Shown: piece by piece, positions 1-5,461 of the stretch
Layout: the number at the start of each line of letters is the position of its first letter
Position numbering within the stretch: position 1 is the stretch's first letter
Assembly (NCBI GenBank): GCA_002371985.1
Contig: DFHZ01000046.1
Location: 1 to 10,177 of the forward strand
DNA length: 10,177 bases
DNA from: Ruminococcaceae bacterium UBA3710
Lineage (GTDB): Bacteria > Bacillota > Clostridia > Oscillospirales > Acutalibacteraceae
Reading direction: 5' to 3'
Made by a program: the position numbers and the translations under genes
Notes under the pieces: model-generated
Databases searched by the model: none
The model's input: only the letters and a program-made list of their open reading frames with translations
What the model was told of the DNA's origin: nothing

Positions 1-31
1 TGCCGTGGCATACGAACATAATTTTTGTCAT
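1..31 (-). CDS. Low-molecular-weight protein tyrosine phosphatase, N-terminal start only (partial)
   Basis: Only ten codons are visible; the gene runs off the left edge. The minus strand reads MTKIMFVCHG, which matches the invariant start of low-molecular-weight protein tyrosine phosphatases: a hydrophobic first strand followed by the P-loop C-x5-R, whose nucleophile would be Cys8. An AAGGAG ribosome binding site (complement of 41-47) lies about ten bases before the ATG, so the start looks genuine. The family dephosphorylates tyrosine or arginine residues on proteins in the cytoplasm. Because it lies outside the integrase and its arm-type repeats, I infer that it is a chromosomal gene flanking the element. 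The rest of the P-loop is not in the window, so the identification rests on a short match. Confidence 0.68.
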   Translation of the reverse strand, partial: MTKIMFVCHG

Positions 32-147
32 TTTCTTATATCTCCTTAAAACCCCTGTTTTTCGTGGTTTTTACCGCTTTTTGTTGTTTTTGATTTTTGC
101 ATTTTTTCTTAAATCTTTTTATATTTTCTCGTATTTTTTTATTCAAA

Positions 148-186
148 AGTGGTAAATTTAGTGGTAAACTTAAACAGTTTACCACT
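148..186. repeat. Integrase arm-type binding sites (DR2-like repeats) near the element end
   Basis: Two perfectly adjacent 12-base direct repeats, AGTGGTAAATTT (148-159) and AGTGGTAAACTT (160-171), are followed by an inverted copy (176-186). Copies two and three form a perfect 10-base inverted repeat with a 5-base spacer. From memory, the Tn916 integrase N-terminal domain binds an arm site containing AGTAGTAAATT, which differs from copy one at a single position. Their location just beyond the int stop codon is where Tn916 carries such sites. The same inverted repeat could also act as a weak transcription stop after int. Confidence 0.62.
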
Positions 187-200
187 CGCCTTTTTTGACC

Positions 201-1400
201 TTACTCAAATGATATTCGTTCGAACTCATTTTGAGCATCCTCAAAAGCAACATGAGTATAGGTATTTAATGTAACGCTTATGTCCGAATGCCCCATTATA
301 TATTGTAATGTTTTGGGGTTCATCCCGCTTTTTGCCATATTCGAGCAAAATGTATGTCTGCAAACATGAGGTGTAACTTTAGGCAGTTCTTCTTTATATA
401 TGCTGTTATATTTTTGTAAAATATGCTGCATATATTTTTCCCAATGTAATGCAACCATCGGCATATCATTTTTATCGAGATATAAAAAACCTTTATATCC
501 GTCAATTACAGGTTCCTTTTTAGGCTTTATACGATTACAGATAATTTCTTTAAAACACATTGCTACATCATCTGTCATTGGTATAAATCTTACGCCACTT
601 TCAGTTTTGGGCTGTTCAATAATGTACTGCATTTGACTTGTGCGCTGTAATTGATGATCAACACAAATACGCTTGTTTTCAAAATCAATATCATTAAATG
701 TCAGTCCGCAAAACTCCGATATTCTCAACCCCGTATAGAATAAAATATATATGCCCTCATAGTACTTGCAAAAATGCTTATCCTCTTGAATAAATTTCAA
801 ATATTTTCTCTGTTGTTTTCTTGTAATAGCTTCTCTTGTGACACTATCGTTTACAATAACGGAAGCCAATTCAAATTGAAAAGGATTTTTCTTTATCAAA
901 TCATCATTTTCTGCTAATTGGAATGCAGGACGAAGAACCCCTCTTATTGAATGAATAGAACTATATCCTCTGCCATCGACCTGCTGTAATTTTATAAGCC
1001 ACGCTTTTGCATCGGATATTTTTATTCTATCAATTCTTTTTTTCCCAAAAGGGTCTTTATTTAAAATATTTATGACCGTCCTATATCCCGCCTTTGTGCT
1101 TTCTCTTACCCCTATTTTTAGTGAAACATATTTTTCAACTAAAGAAAGAACCGTATAATTACCGCCATTTGAAACTACTTGATTAAACTTATCCTGTTGG
1201 ATTTGTTTTTCTTTTTCTCTTAACGATAAATCCATCGGCTTTCCTTTAGGGTGAGGATCATTATGGTCTAAACGCCAGCTATAAACATCTTTTGATTTTC
1301 CGTCTATATCTACATATTTAAAACGATATCTGCCATCTGCTCTTTGACTTTCCCCATTTCGTAAAACTCTTTTTTTCTTATCTCGTCTTTTTTCGCTCAT
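201..1400 (-). CDS. int: Tn916-family tyrosine recombinase (integrase)
   Basis: This 399-residue protein catalyses integration and excision of the element by strand exchange between attachment sites. The N-terminal 60-70 residues, including GESQRADGRY and YSWRL, match the arm-DNA-binding domain of Tn916 integrase; residues about 80-175 form the core-binding SAM-like domain, and about 190-390 the catalytic domain. The catalytic set is complete: Arg226 (TGLR), Lys265, His345 and Arg348 (HVCRH), His371 (GH) and nucleophile Tyr381 (NTY). Length is close to that of Tn916 Int. The ATG is preceded by GAAAGGAG at a normal distance. It lies 124 bases downstream of xis, with a terminator-like structure and a possible promoter between them. 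No disruption is seen, so the gene should be functional. Confidence 0.97.
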   Translation of the reverse strand: MSEKRRDKKKRVLRNGESQRADGRYRFKYVDIDGKSKDVYSWRLDHNDPHPKGKPMDLSLREKEKQIQQDKFNQVVSNGGNYTVLSLVEKYVSLKIGVRESTKAGYRTVINILNKDPFGKKRIDRIKISDAKAWLIKLQQVDGRGYSSIHSIRGVLRPAFQLAENDDLIKKNPFQFELASVIVNDSVTREAITRKQQRKYLKFIQEDKHFCKYYEGIYILFYTGLRISEFCGLTFNDIDFENKRICVDHQLQRTSQMQYIIEQPKTESGVRFIPMTDDVAMCFKEIICNRIKPKKEPVIDGYKGFLYLDKNDMPMVALHWEKYMQHILQKYNSIYKEELPKVTPHVCRHTFCSNMAKSGMNPKTLQYIMGHSDISVTLNTYTHVAFEDAQNEFERISFE

Positions 1401-1417
1401 AGTTAATGTCTCCTTTC

Positions 1418-1515
1418 AAAAAAAGAGACCCAAACTCACATTTATATCTTATCATATTATCTGTTAATTGTCCATAACTTTGTGCTGATGAGAAATTGTA
1501 TGGAATTTGAGTCTC
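1418..1515 (-). terminator. Terminator-like structure between xis and int
   Basis: On the minus strand GAGACTCAAA (complement of 1506-1515) can pair with TTTGGGTCTC (complement of 1425-1434). All ten positions pair if one G-U wobble is allowed; the plus-strand transcript would have a mismatch there. The 3' arm is followed directly by seven U residues (1418-1424), and the int ribosome binding site starts at the next base. The loop is long (71 bases), so it is unusual for a simple terminator. It could stop xis transcripts before int, or be a regulated leader. Confidence 0.42.
1446..1474 (-). promoter_or_regulatory. Possible int promoter
   Basis: On the minus strand TGGACA (complement of 1469-1474) is separated by 17 bases from TAAGAT (complement of 1446-1451). 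The -35 matches consensus in five of six positions and the -10 in four. It lies within the loop of the structure described between xis and int, so int could be transcribed independently of xis. The -10 is weak, so this is tentative. Confidence 0.33.
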
Positions 1516-1524
1516 ATTTTACAA

Positions 1525-1758
1525 TTAAACAACTGTAGCACAGTCTAAGAATTCTTCGAACCTTTGTCTTTTAAATAAAATTCGATTTCCGTTTCTGATA
1601 ACAAACTCCGATTCGGGATGTTCATCTGCAATCATTCGGAGTTTATTCTCCCCTATATGATAATAATTTGCAGCTTCATCAATAGTGAGAGTATATCTTT
1701 TCCACACAGGTATACCTCCCTGAAAATCATTGTTTCGATTCATAGTTTTCTCGGTCAT
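1525..1758 (-). CDS. xis: Tn916-type excisionase
   Basis: This 77-residue basic winged-helix protein resembles Tn916 Xis, sharing the segments WKRYTLTIDEAANYYHIGEN and NGNRILFKRQRFEEFLD. In the family it binds near the element ends, bends DNA and directs the integrase toward excision. The conserved core starts at about residue 19. The N-terminus is about ten residues longer than in Tn916 Xis; the first ATG is supported by an AAAGGAG site seven bases upstream, though Met6 is possible. It lies directly upstream of int on the same strand, as in Tn916. Its own upstream region carries a palindromic repeat and a candidate RNA, so its expression is probably controlled there. Confidence 0.92.
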   Translation of the reverse strand: MTEKTMNRNNDFQGGIPVWKRYTLTIDEAANYYHIGENKLRMIADEHPESEFVIRNGNRILFKRQRFEEFLDCATVV

Positions 1759-1791
1759 ATTTTTTCTCCTTTTATGTTACATTTTTTTATT

Positions 1792-1835
1792 TTGTAGATT
1801 TGAAAAGCATACAAATCCGTTTGTGTGCTTTATAA
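1792..1835. repeat. Palindrome-containing direct repeat, copy next to xis
   Basis: This 44-base unit matches 2223-2265 at about 35 of 44 positions by hand alignment with one gap. It contains a near-perfect palindrome, GCATACAAA-TCCG-TTTGTGTGC (1807-1828), followed by a second, perfect one, AACCTACA-AA-TGTAGGTT (1836-1853). It lies between the U-tract of the candidate RNA and the xis ribosome binding site, so it is well placed as an operator or Xis-binding site for the xis promoter. Confidence 0.55.
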
Positions 1836-1853
1836 AACCTACAAATGTAGGTT

Positions 1854-2213
1854 AAAAAAATTCAAGGAACCGTATAAGGTGTGACCTCCTCCGGGACTGC
1901 TTTACACAGTTGGCTTCGCTGTAATAAAGAAGTGACCCGACCCCTTATCTCGGCGGGGAGTGAACGCTCACGAGTATCATTATCGTTTGCAATGTCTATG
2001 CCAAAGTAAGTTACGGACTTACAATTTTATCTGCACTATACGCTCGAGACCTTTGAAGCTCTTAATCTTTCCTATATAACAGGAGGTCTGTCTTGGCGAT
2101 ACTAAACATATCCTATCGGATTGTCCGATGCAGCCAGTGCTCGTTGCAAATCTTTTAGTTGTACGCGGTTACTGCAGAAATTAATCCGCTATTCAATTTT
2201 TAAGGTTCAATTT
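1854..2213 (-). ncRNA. Candidate structured RNA or long regulated leader upstream of xis
   Basis: No convincing open reading frame covers this stretch, yet it is rich in base-pairing. On the minus strand the 5' and 3' ends can close with ten pairs (2204-2213 with 1867-1871 and 1858-1862, with a 4-base bulge), ending in seven U residues (1854-1860). Internal hairpins include ATCGGA/TCCGAT (2115-2129, 3-base loop), GTAAGT/ACTTAC (2006-2022), GTGA/TCAC (1960-1971), and an interrupted long stem (1893-1938) made of GGG, ACT, CTTTA and ACAG with their complements. Its local GC is higher than its surroundings. I do not recognise an established RNA family; an attenuator leader for xis, a trans-acting RNA or DNA-level sites such as an oriT are alternatives. 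Confidence 0.4.
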
Positions 2214-2222
2214 ATATAAGCC

Positions 2223-2265
2223 TTGTAGGCTTGAAAGACATACAAAAATTTTGTGTGCCTTATAA
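2223..2265. repeat. Palindrome-containing direct repeat, distal copy
   Basis: Second copy of the 44-base unit near xis. It keeps the outer TTGTAG and CTTATAA-type ends and the inner palindrome of ACATACAAA and TTTTGTGTG half-sites. It lies between the HTH regulator gene and the candidate RNA, so the two copies bracket the RNA. This suggests shared control of two transcription units, possibly by the neighbouring HTH protein or by Xis; this is inference. Confidence 0.52.
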
Positions 2266-2302
2266 AGACGACAAGACCTTTTCAGCCGGCTATGATAACC
2301 TG

Positions 2303-2704
2303 TTATTCATTCACAACCGGCTTTGAAAACTTTTTCTTTAAATTTAAAATCTGCTCTCCAAGGTTAGTACGGCTTGTGTCGCTTAACGCATTGTATATAT
2401 CGTTGTTTCTTATAACGGCAGATACGGTATTAAGCAAATGTTCCTCGTTGGGAGATAAATACACGGTGTTTAAATACCATCCGTCAAGAACGGCTATATA
2501 CCCGTCTGTTCCCGTTTGCCTTATCAACGGAATACGATATGTTTCTTCCAATATATCCAGATCCTTTTTAATGGTGGGATTTGATACATTGAATATTTGT
2601 GTTAACTCGCTGTAATGCGTCTTGCGTTTCCTTGAGAGAAACAGCATAATACCATCACGCCTTTCCTTGCCGGAACTTGATTTTTCTTTATCTATTTCTC
2701 TCAC
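2303..2704 (-). CDS. Short DeoR/WYL-type HTH transcriptional regulator
   Basis: This 133-residue protein has an HTH_11/DeoR-like winged helix at about residues 14-60, where THYSELTQIFNVSNPTIKKD supplies the helices, followed by ILEETYRIPL and a wing. The segment VYLSPNEEHLLNTV (81-94) resembles the linker that precedes a WYL domain, but the WYL domain itself is absent, so the protein is either a natural short form or a truncation. An in-frame stop lies seven codons upstream. The GTG start at 2704 has only a closely spaced AAAGG before it; Met20 is another possible start. As the nearest regulator to the paired palindromes upstream of xis, it is a good candidate to control excision genes, but this is not shown by the sequence. 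Confidence 0.75.
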   Translation of the reverse strand: MREIDKEKSSSGKERRDGIMLFLSRKRKTHYSELTQIFNVSNPTIKKDLDILEETYRIPLIRQTGTDGYIAVLDGWYLNTVYLSPNEEHLLNTVSAVIRNNDIYNALSDTSRTNLGEQILNLKKKFSKPVVNE

Positions 2705-2787
2705 CGCCTTTGAGTAACATAATTATATTTTACCATTCGTTTGGTAGCCCCAGGGGTTACCGACAATGTTTCAGTTGTGTTACAAAT

Positions 2788-2868
2788 AAAAAAATCCGTG
2801 GAAGCCTGCACATTTTAATAAAGCTATACTGCTTTACCGCAAATGGCGTCCGGCGCTCCCACGGATTT
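2788..2868 (-). terminator. Branched terminator or small structured RNA
   Basis: A 14-base stem (2855-2868 with 2792-2805) is complete on the minus strand with one G-U wobble, whereas the plus strand has an A-C mismatch. It is followed by seven U residues (2788-2794). Inside the 49-base interval are two smaller hairpins, TAAAGC/GCTTTA and CGC/GCG, giving a cloverleaf-like outline. It lies 24 bases after the stop of the 53-residue gene and would end that operon. The elaborate shape is more than a simple terminator needs. Confidence 0.55.
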
Positions 2869-2892
2869 GAATGATTGATTTCATAGTATGTA

Positions 2893-3054
2893 TTAACTTT
2901 TTATGTTTTTGACTTTATAACTATCCTTATAAAAGTTGAGTATAGTTAATTTTTTGCCTTTCTTGATGTGAAGTTCTTTTGTATAAATGTTAAAGCAAGC
3001 GATTTTCTTTCCTTCGGAATTTAATACAGGGTAAAATGTGTTAATTTTAGCCAT
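2893..3054 (-). CDS. Small basic hypothetical protein (53 aa), second of a tandem related pair
   Basis: The reading frame begins MAKINTFYPV and ends VKNIKS. An AAGGTGG ribosome binding site lies before the ATG, and the start is only three bases after the stop of the preceding 56-residue gene, so the two are probably translationally coupled. The segment KIACFNIYTKELHIKKGKKL aligns with MCKLNCINREVQIKVGDVV of its neighbour: both show a cysteine, an aromatic or hydrophobic strand, E-(L/V)-x-I-K-x-G and a following hydrophobic strand. This pattern suggests a small beta-barrel with duplicated origin. There is no signal peptide or membrane segment. The pI is clearly basic. I recognise no family. 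Confidence 0.72.
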   Translation of the reverse strand: MAKINTFYPVLNSEGKKIACFNIYTKELHIKKGKKLTILNFYKDSYKVKNIKS

Positions 3055-3057
3055 TTG

Positions 3058-3228
3058 TTATACCACCTTCATTAAGTTCCCTTGCTCATCGAAACTTATA
3101 ACGGAAACAACATCGCCTACCTTGATTTGAACTTCTCTATTTATACAATTCAACTTACACATAAGCGTTCCGTGATTTTTTATATCTACAAACGCTTTAT
3201 TCATAGAATTATTGTCTGGTTTTAGCAT
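3058..3228 (-). CDS. Small hypothetical protein (56 aa), first of a tandem related pair
   Basis: Although an upstream ATG at 3303 is in frame, the start at 3228 is strongly preferred: AGGAGG lies a few bases before it, and the promoter start point for this transcript maps to about 3297, inside the longer frame. The 56-residue product has a polar N-terminus (MLKPDNNSMN) and a C-terminal hydrophobic/beta-rich part with EVQIKVGDVVSVISFDEQG, suggestive of a small SH3- or AbrB-like barrel. It resembles the 53-residue product encoded next. Its promoter faces that of the XRE repressor, so it is probably a target of that repressor and part of the element's switch. The function is unknown. Confidence 0.75.
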   Translation of the reverse strand: MLKPDNNSMNKAFVDIKNHGTLMCKLNCINREVQIKVGDVVSVISFDEQGNLMKVV

Positions 3229-3246
3229 ATTTCCTCCTATTTTTTC

Positions 3247-3275
3247 TTGACAACGGTTGATATTTGTGTTAATAT
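3247..3275 (+). promoter_or_regulatory. Promoter for the XRE repressor operon
   Basis: TTGACA (3247-3252) and TAATAT (3270-3275) are separated by exactly 17 bases. Transcription would start near 3282 and read rightward through the opposed promoter before reaching the XRE gene, giving a leader of about 80 bases. Confidence 0.7.
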
Positions 3276-3303
3276 GATTGCATAAGTTGAATTCACAATA
3301 CAT

Positions 3304-3332
3304 ATATTACTACTTTATTCTACTTTTGTCAA
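3304..3332 (-). promoter_or_regulatory. Opposed promoter for the small-protein operon
   Basis: On the minus strand TTGACA (complement of 3327-3332) and TAATAT (complement of 3304-3309) are separated by exactly 17 bases, the same hexamers and spacing as the rightward promoter. Transcription would start near 3297 and cross the rightward promoter, giving a leader of about 70 bases before the 56-residue gene. Confidence 0.7.
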
Positions 3333-3362
3333 GAACCAATTTTTATTTTAGGAGGTTTTTTT

Positions 3363-3794
3363 ATGAATACATTTTCCGAGAAAGTCAAAAAAATGCGGTT
3401 AGAGCGTAATATGACACAAGGAGAGGTTGCAAAAAAAGTTGGTATAACTTTACAGTCAGTTTCTTTTTATGAAAACGGAACGAAACGCCCACGAAATAAA
3501 ACAATGTTTAAATTAGCGGAGGCTTTAGGTGTTTCCTACAAGTATCTTACCGACGATAATTGTGACGATCCGTATGAAGACATTGATAAAGACCCATATA
3601 TGGGAGAGATACAAGGTAAATATGATAACAAAGCAATGAGGGATGTAGGCGAACTTTTAGACGAAAGCAAGGCTCTATTCGCAGGGGGAAGATTGTCCCA
3701 GGATGAAAAGGATGCGTTTTTTGAGGCGGTTATGAAAGCCTATATTACCTGTAAAGAAGCCGCAAGAGAGAAATACGGCAAGAAATGGGGTTAA
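3363..3794 (+). CDS. XRE-family repressor (ImmR-like)
   Basis: This 143-residue protein has a lambda-repressor-type HTH_3 domain at residues 8-62 (KKMRLERNMTQGEVAKKVGI, then SVSFYENGTKRPRNKTMFKLAEALGVS), an acidic linker (DDPYEDIDKDP) and an alpha-helical C-terminus with ALFAGGRLSQDEKDAFFEAV that is common in repressors of clostridial mobile elements. GGAGG lies seven bases before the ATG. It is followed 31 bases later by an ImmA/IrrE protease, the arrangement of the ICEBs1 ImmR-ImmA pair, in which the protease cleaves the repressor to induce excision. It probably binds between the opposed promoters and controls both itself and the small-protein operon; that target is inferred. Confidence 0.93.
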   Translation: MNTFSEKVKKMRLERNMTQGEVAKKVGITLQSVSFYENGTKRPRNKTMFKLAEALGVSYKYLTDDNCDDPYEDIDKDPYMGEIQGKYDNKAMRDVGELLDESKALFAGGRLSQDEKDAFFEAVMKAYITCKEAAREKYGKKWG

Positions 3795-3825
3795 TCTATT
3801 CTTATATTTTTTGGAGGACAGAATA

Positions 3826-4416
3826 TTGATATATAATGGGGAGTATATTTGTTCCGTCGTGCATAAGGTAAAGAAAGAGTACGGTTCTTCCGACCCATTT
3901 CGGATTTGTAAACTTAAAAGAAGTGTTAAACTAAACTTTGAAGCTATGGGTATCGGACAAGAAGCTACAAAAGGTTTCTTCTTAAAAATGTATCAGATAA
4001 ATTCCATAACAGTTAATTCTGATATGCCTAAAGAGTTTCAGCGCATAATTCTCGCACACGAGCTTGGACACGTTTTTCTTCATTCCAATATAAAAAGGGA
4101 AAACGATGTATCCGGCAATAAAATCAAACAATTCAGCGATACCGCCATCTTTGCCGATAATGCGATGGAAAAAGAGGCTAATATGTTTGCCGCCGAGCTT
4201 TTGATAGATGACAGCAGCGTGACGGAATTATTACAGGAAGACAGAAGTTTTGAATATATCGCTCAAGAATTACGAGTTCCGCTTAAATTATTGGGAATAA
4301 AATGGGATATTATGAAGCACAAAAATCCAGAGTTATGCGATTTTGTAATTCCTGTTTGCGGTGATTTTCTCAAAGACGAGGAAATACCGCCTAATTTTGA
4401 TGAATATATATGCTAA
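3826..4416 (+). CDS. ImmA/IrrE-family metallopeptidase (anti-repressor protease)
   Basis: The protein carries the zinc-protease motif HELGH (about residues 78-82 from the start used here) with a likely third ligand in EKEANMFAAELL some 33-40 residues later, as in ImmA/IrrE proteins. In this family the protease inactivates the partner XRE repressor by site-specific cleavage, typically after DNA damage or by cell-cell signals. I place the start at TTG 3826 because GGAGGA (3813-3818) lies eight bases upstream; the in-frame TTG at 3811 would overlap that site. The length of about 196 residues is a little longer than ImmA, with an extra tail ending in PPNFDEYIC. It ends just before a strong terminator. 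Confidence 0.9.
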   Translation: MIYNGEYICSVVHKVKKEYGSSDPFRICKLKRSVKLNFEAMGIGQEATKGFFLKMYQINSITVNSDMPKEFQRIILAHELGHVFLHSNIKRENDVSGNKIKQFSDTAIFADNAMEKEANMFAAELLIDDSSVTELLQEDRSFEYIAQELRVPLKLLGIKWDIMKHKNPELCDFVIPVCGDFLKDEEIPPNFDEYIC

Positions 4417-4420
4417 TAAC

Positions 4421-4456
4421 ACAGGCTATTCCTCAAAAAACAGAGAAATAGCCTGT
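4421..4456. terminator. Bidirectional terminator between convergent genes
   Basis: Perfect 10-base arms ACAGGCTATT (4421-4430) and AATAGCCTGT (4447-4456) with a 16-base loop are followed on the plus strand by a T-rich tract. It lies four bases after the protease gene stop and seven bases before the stop of the convergent small gene, so it probably ends transcription from both sides. Confidence 0.75.
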
Positions 4457-4463
4457 TTATAAT

Positions 4464-4695
4464 TTATTTCATTGTTTCTAAAAATGCAATGATTTTCTTA
4501 AAAGCGTCCTCAACATCTATATCAAGCCAATTATGTCTACGGGAGCGTTCTATATTACGGCGATAGAGCCTATCGGAAAAAGCACGGTTTACTCTTTTAA
4601 GAACTTCATCCATACTCGTTTCTCGCATACCCTCATCATTAAAAATATATGTATCTCCCAAGTGTAATGGCTTTGATTGCTTCCTCGTAGGTCAT
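4464..4695 (-). CDS. Small hypothetical protein with an apparent one-base frameshift
   Basis: The longest open frame starts at TTG 4661 and gives 65 residues, but it has no ribosome binding site. A well-placed ATG at 4695 follows GGGAGGG by eight bases and reads MTYEEAIKAITLG before running out of frame into a stop after 18 codons. Skipping one base near 4656-4662, at a GGG run, joins the two parts into a continuous 76-residue protein, MTYEEAIKAIT fused to LGDTYIFNDEGM. I therefore think this is a single gene carrying a one-base frameshift (mutation, sequencing error, or less likely programmed shift). The C-terminal part is helical and rich in charged residues (RRNIERSRRH, DVEDAFKKI). I do not recognise the family. 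Confidence 0.5.
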
Positions 4696-4792
4696 AATAC
4701 TATCCCTCCCATTTACTTAAACATTACAGGTAAATCGCTTATTCTTTCAAATCAATTGATGCTGATAATATTAACCCTTATTTTATATATTT

Positions 4793-5461
4793 CTATAATT
4801 CTATTAGATTTTCTTTGTAAATTATTTTGTCAGGCTCTATATGACAAGGCAAAGTACACACTTTAACACCCATTTTTTTAGCTTCTTCTAAGACTATGCC
4901 GAATTCCAGATGCGTGTTCAAATTAGGACGAACTTCTGTTATTCCGTCCATTTGTACCACAAACACAAGCATTGCCATATATCCTTCTTTATGTGCTTTA
5001 ATCAATTCATAAATATGTTTGATGCCTCTTTGTGTTGGAGCATCGGGAAAATACCCGATACCGTTAACTTCAAGTGTACATCCTTTGACCTCAATTAAAA
5101 ATTTTTGTAACCCTTTCTCTGCATAAAAATCTATTCTTGAATTCCCATATGTGTATTCGGGGATTATTTTATCAAAATTTTGATCACGAAGCCATTGTTT
5201 CATCACTTTGTTTGGAGCTTGACTGTCTATGTTTATAAGAAATCCGTTGGATTTTTCAACTGCCACAAGGTCGTATTTAGTTTTTCTGCCTTTAGTTTTT
5301 GGCTCGGTTATGTATACGAAACACCCGGGAATTAGTAATTCTTTGCACCTACCGGTGTTTTTAACGTGAACAGTTTCAATATTCCCATCTATATCTATAT
5401 GGGCAATAAACCTGTTTGGTCGTGAAACAAATTTAGCTTTTAAAATATTATCATACTTCAT
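4793..5461 (-). CDS. sfsA: SfsA family nuclease (sugar fermentation stimulation protein)
   Basis: This 222-residue protein is full length for SfsA. It has an N-terminal OB-like region (RPNRFIAHIDIDG, VKNTGRCKELLIPG) and a PD-(D/E)xK-type nuclease core with Asp111 (SRIDFY) and Glu124-x-Lys126 (LIEVKG), followed by the SfsA signature FPDAPTQRG (138-146) and LVFVVQMD. Escherichia coli SfsA was first described as a factor increasing maltose-gene expression and binds DNA; family members are now treated as DNA/RNA nucleases. The ATG overlaps the end of the upstream MmcQ-like gene by 11 bases, so the two are probably co-translated. SfsA is normally a chromosomal gene, so its position as cargo in an integrative element is unusual. 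Confidence 0.95.
   Translation of the reverse strand: MKYDNILKAKFVSRPNRFIAHIDIDGNIETVHVKNTGRCKELLIPGCFVYITEPKTKGRKTKYDLVAVEKSNGFLINIDSQAPNKVMKQWLRDQNFDKIIPEYTYGNSRIDFYAEKGLQKFLIEVKGCTLEVNGIGYFPDAPTQRGIKHIYELIKAHKEGYMAMLVFVVQMDGITEVRPNLNTHLEFGIVLEEAKKMGVKVCTLPCHIEPDKIIYKENLIEL

Larger units (their letters stand above)
3244..3335. repeat. 10-base inverted repeat spanning the switch region
   Basis: TTCTTGACAA (3244-3253) and its exact reverse complement TTGTCAAGAA (3326-3335) bracket the region. Each arm contains the -35 hexamer of one of the two opposed promoters plus identical flanking bases beyond the hexamer (TTC before, A after), which suggests that more than the promoter is conserved, possibly a repressor half-site. 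Confidence 0.5.

Noticed and set aside
2062..2109. A 15-codon open frame inside the candidate RNA as a leader peptide
   Set aside because: Its ribosome binding site would be only about two bases from the ATG, and there is no notable codon run to suggest attenuation.
2285..2325. AGCCGG/CCGGCT inverted repeat at the end of the HTH regulator gene as a terminator
   Set aside because: The stem is six bases with a loop of more than 20 and there is no U-tract after it; too weak to annotate.
2253..2615. A 120-residue plus-strand open frame opposite the HTH regulator
   Set aside because: It is antisense to a gene with a clear HTH domain, has no ribosome binding site seen, and its composition is that of a shadow frame.
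3229..3303. N-terminal extension of the 56-residue gene from an upstream ATG at 3303
   Set aside because: The extension lacks a ribosome binding site, overlaps the promoter and its likely start point, and a far better start with AGGAGG lies at 3228.
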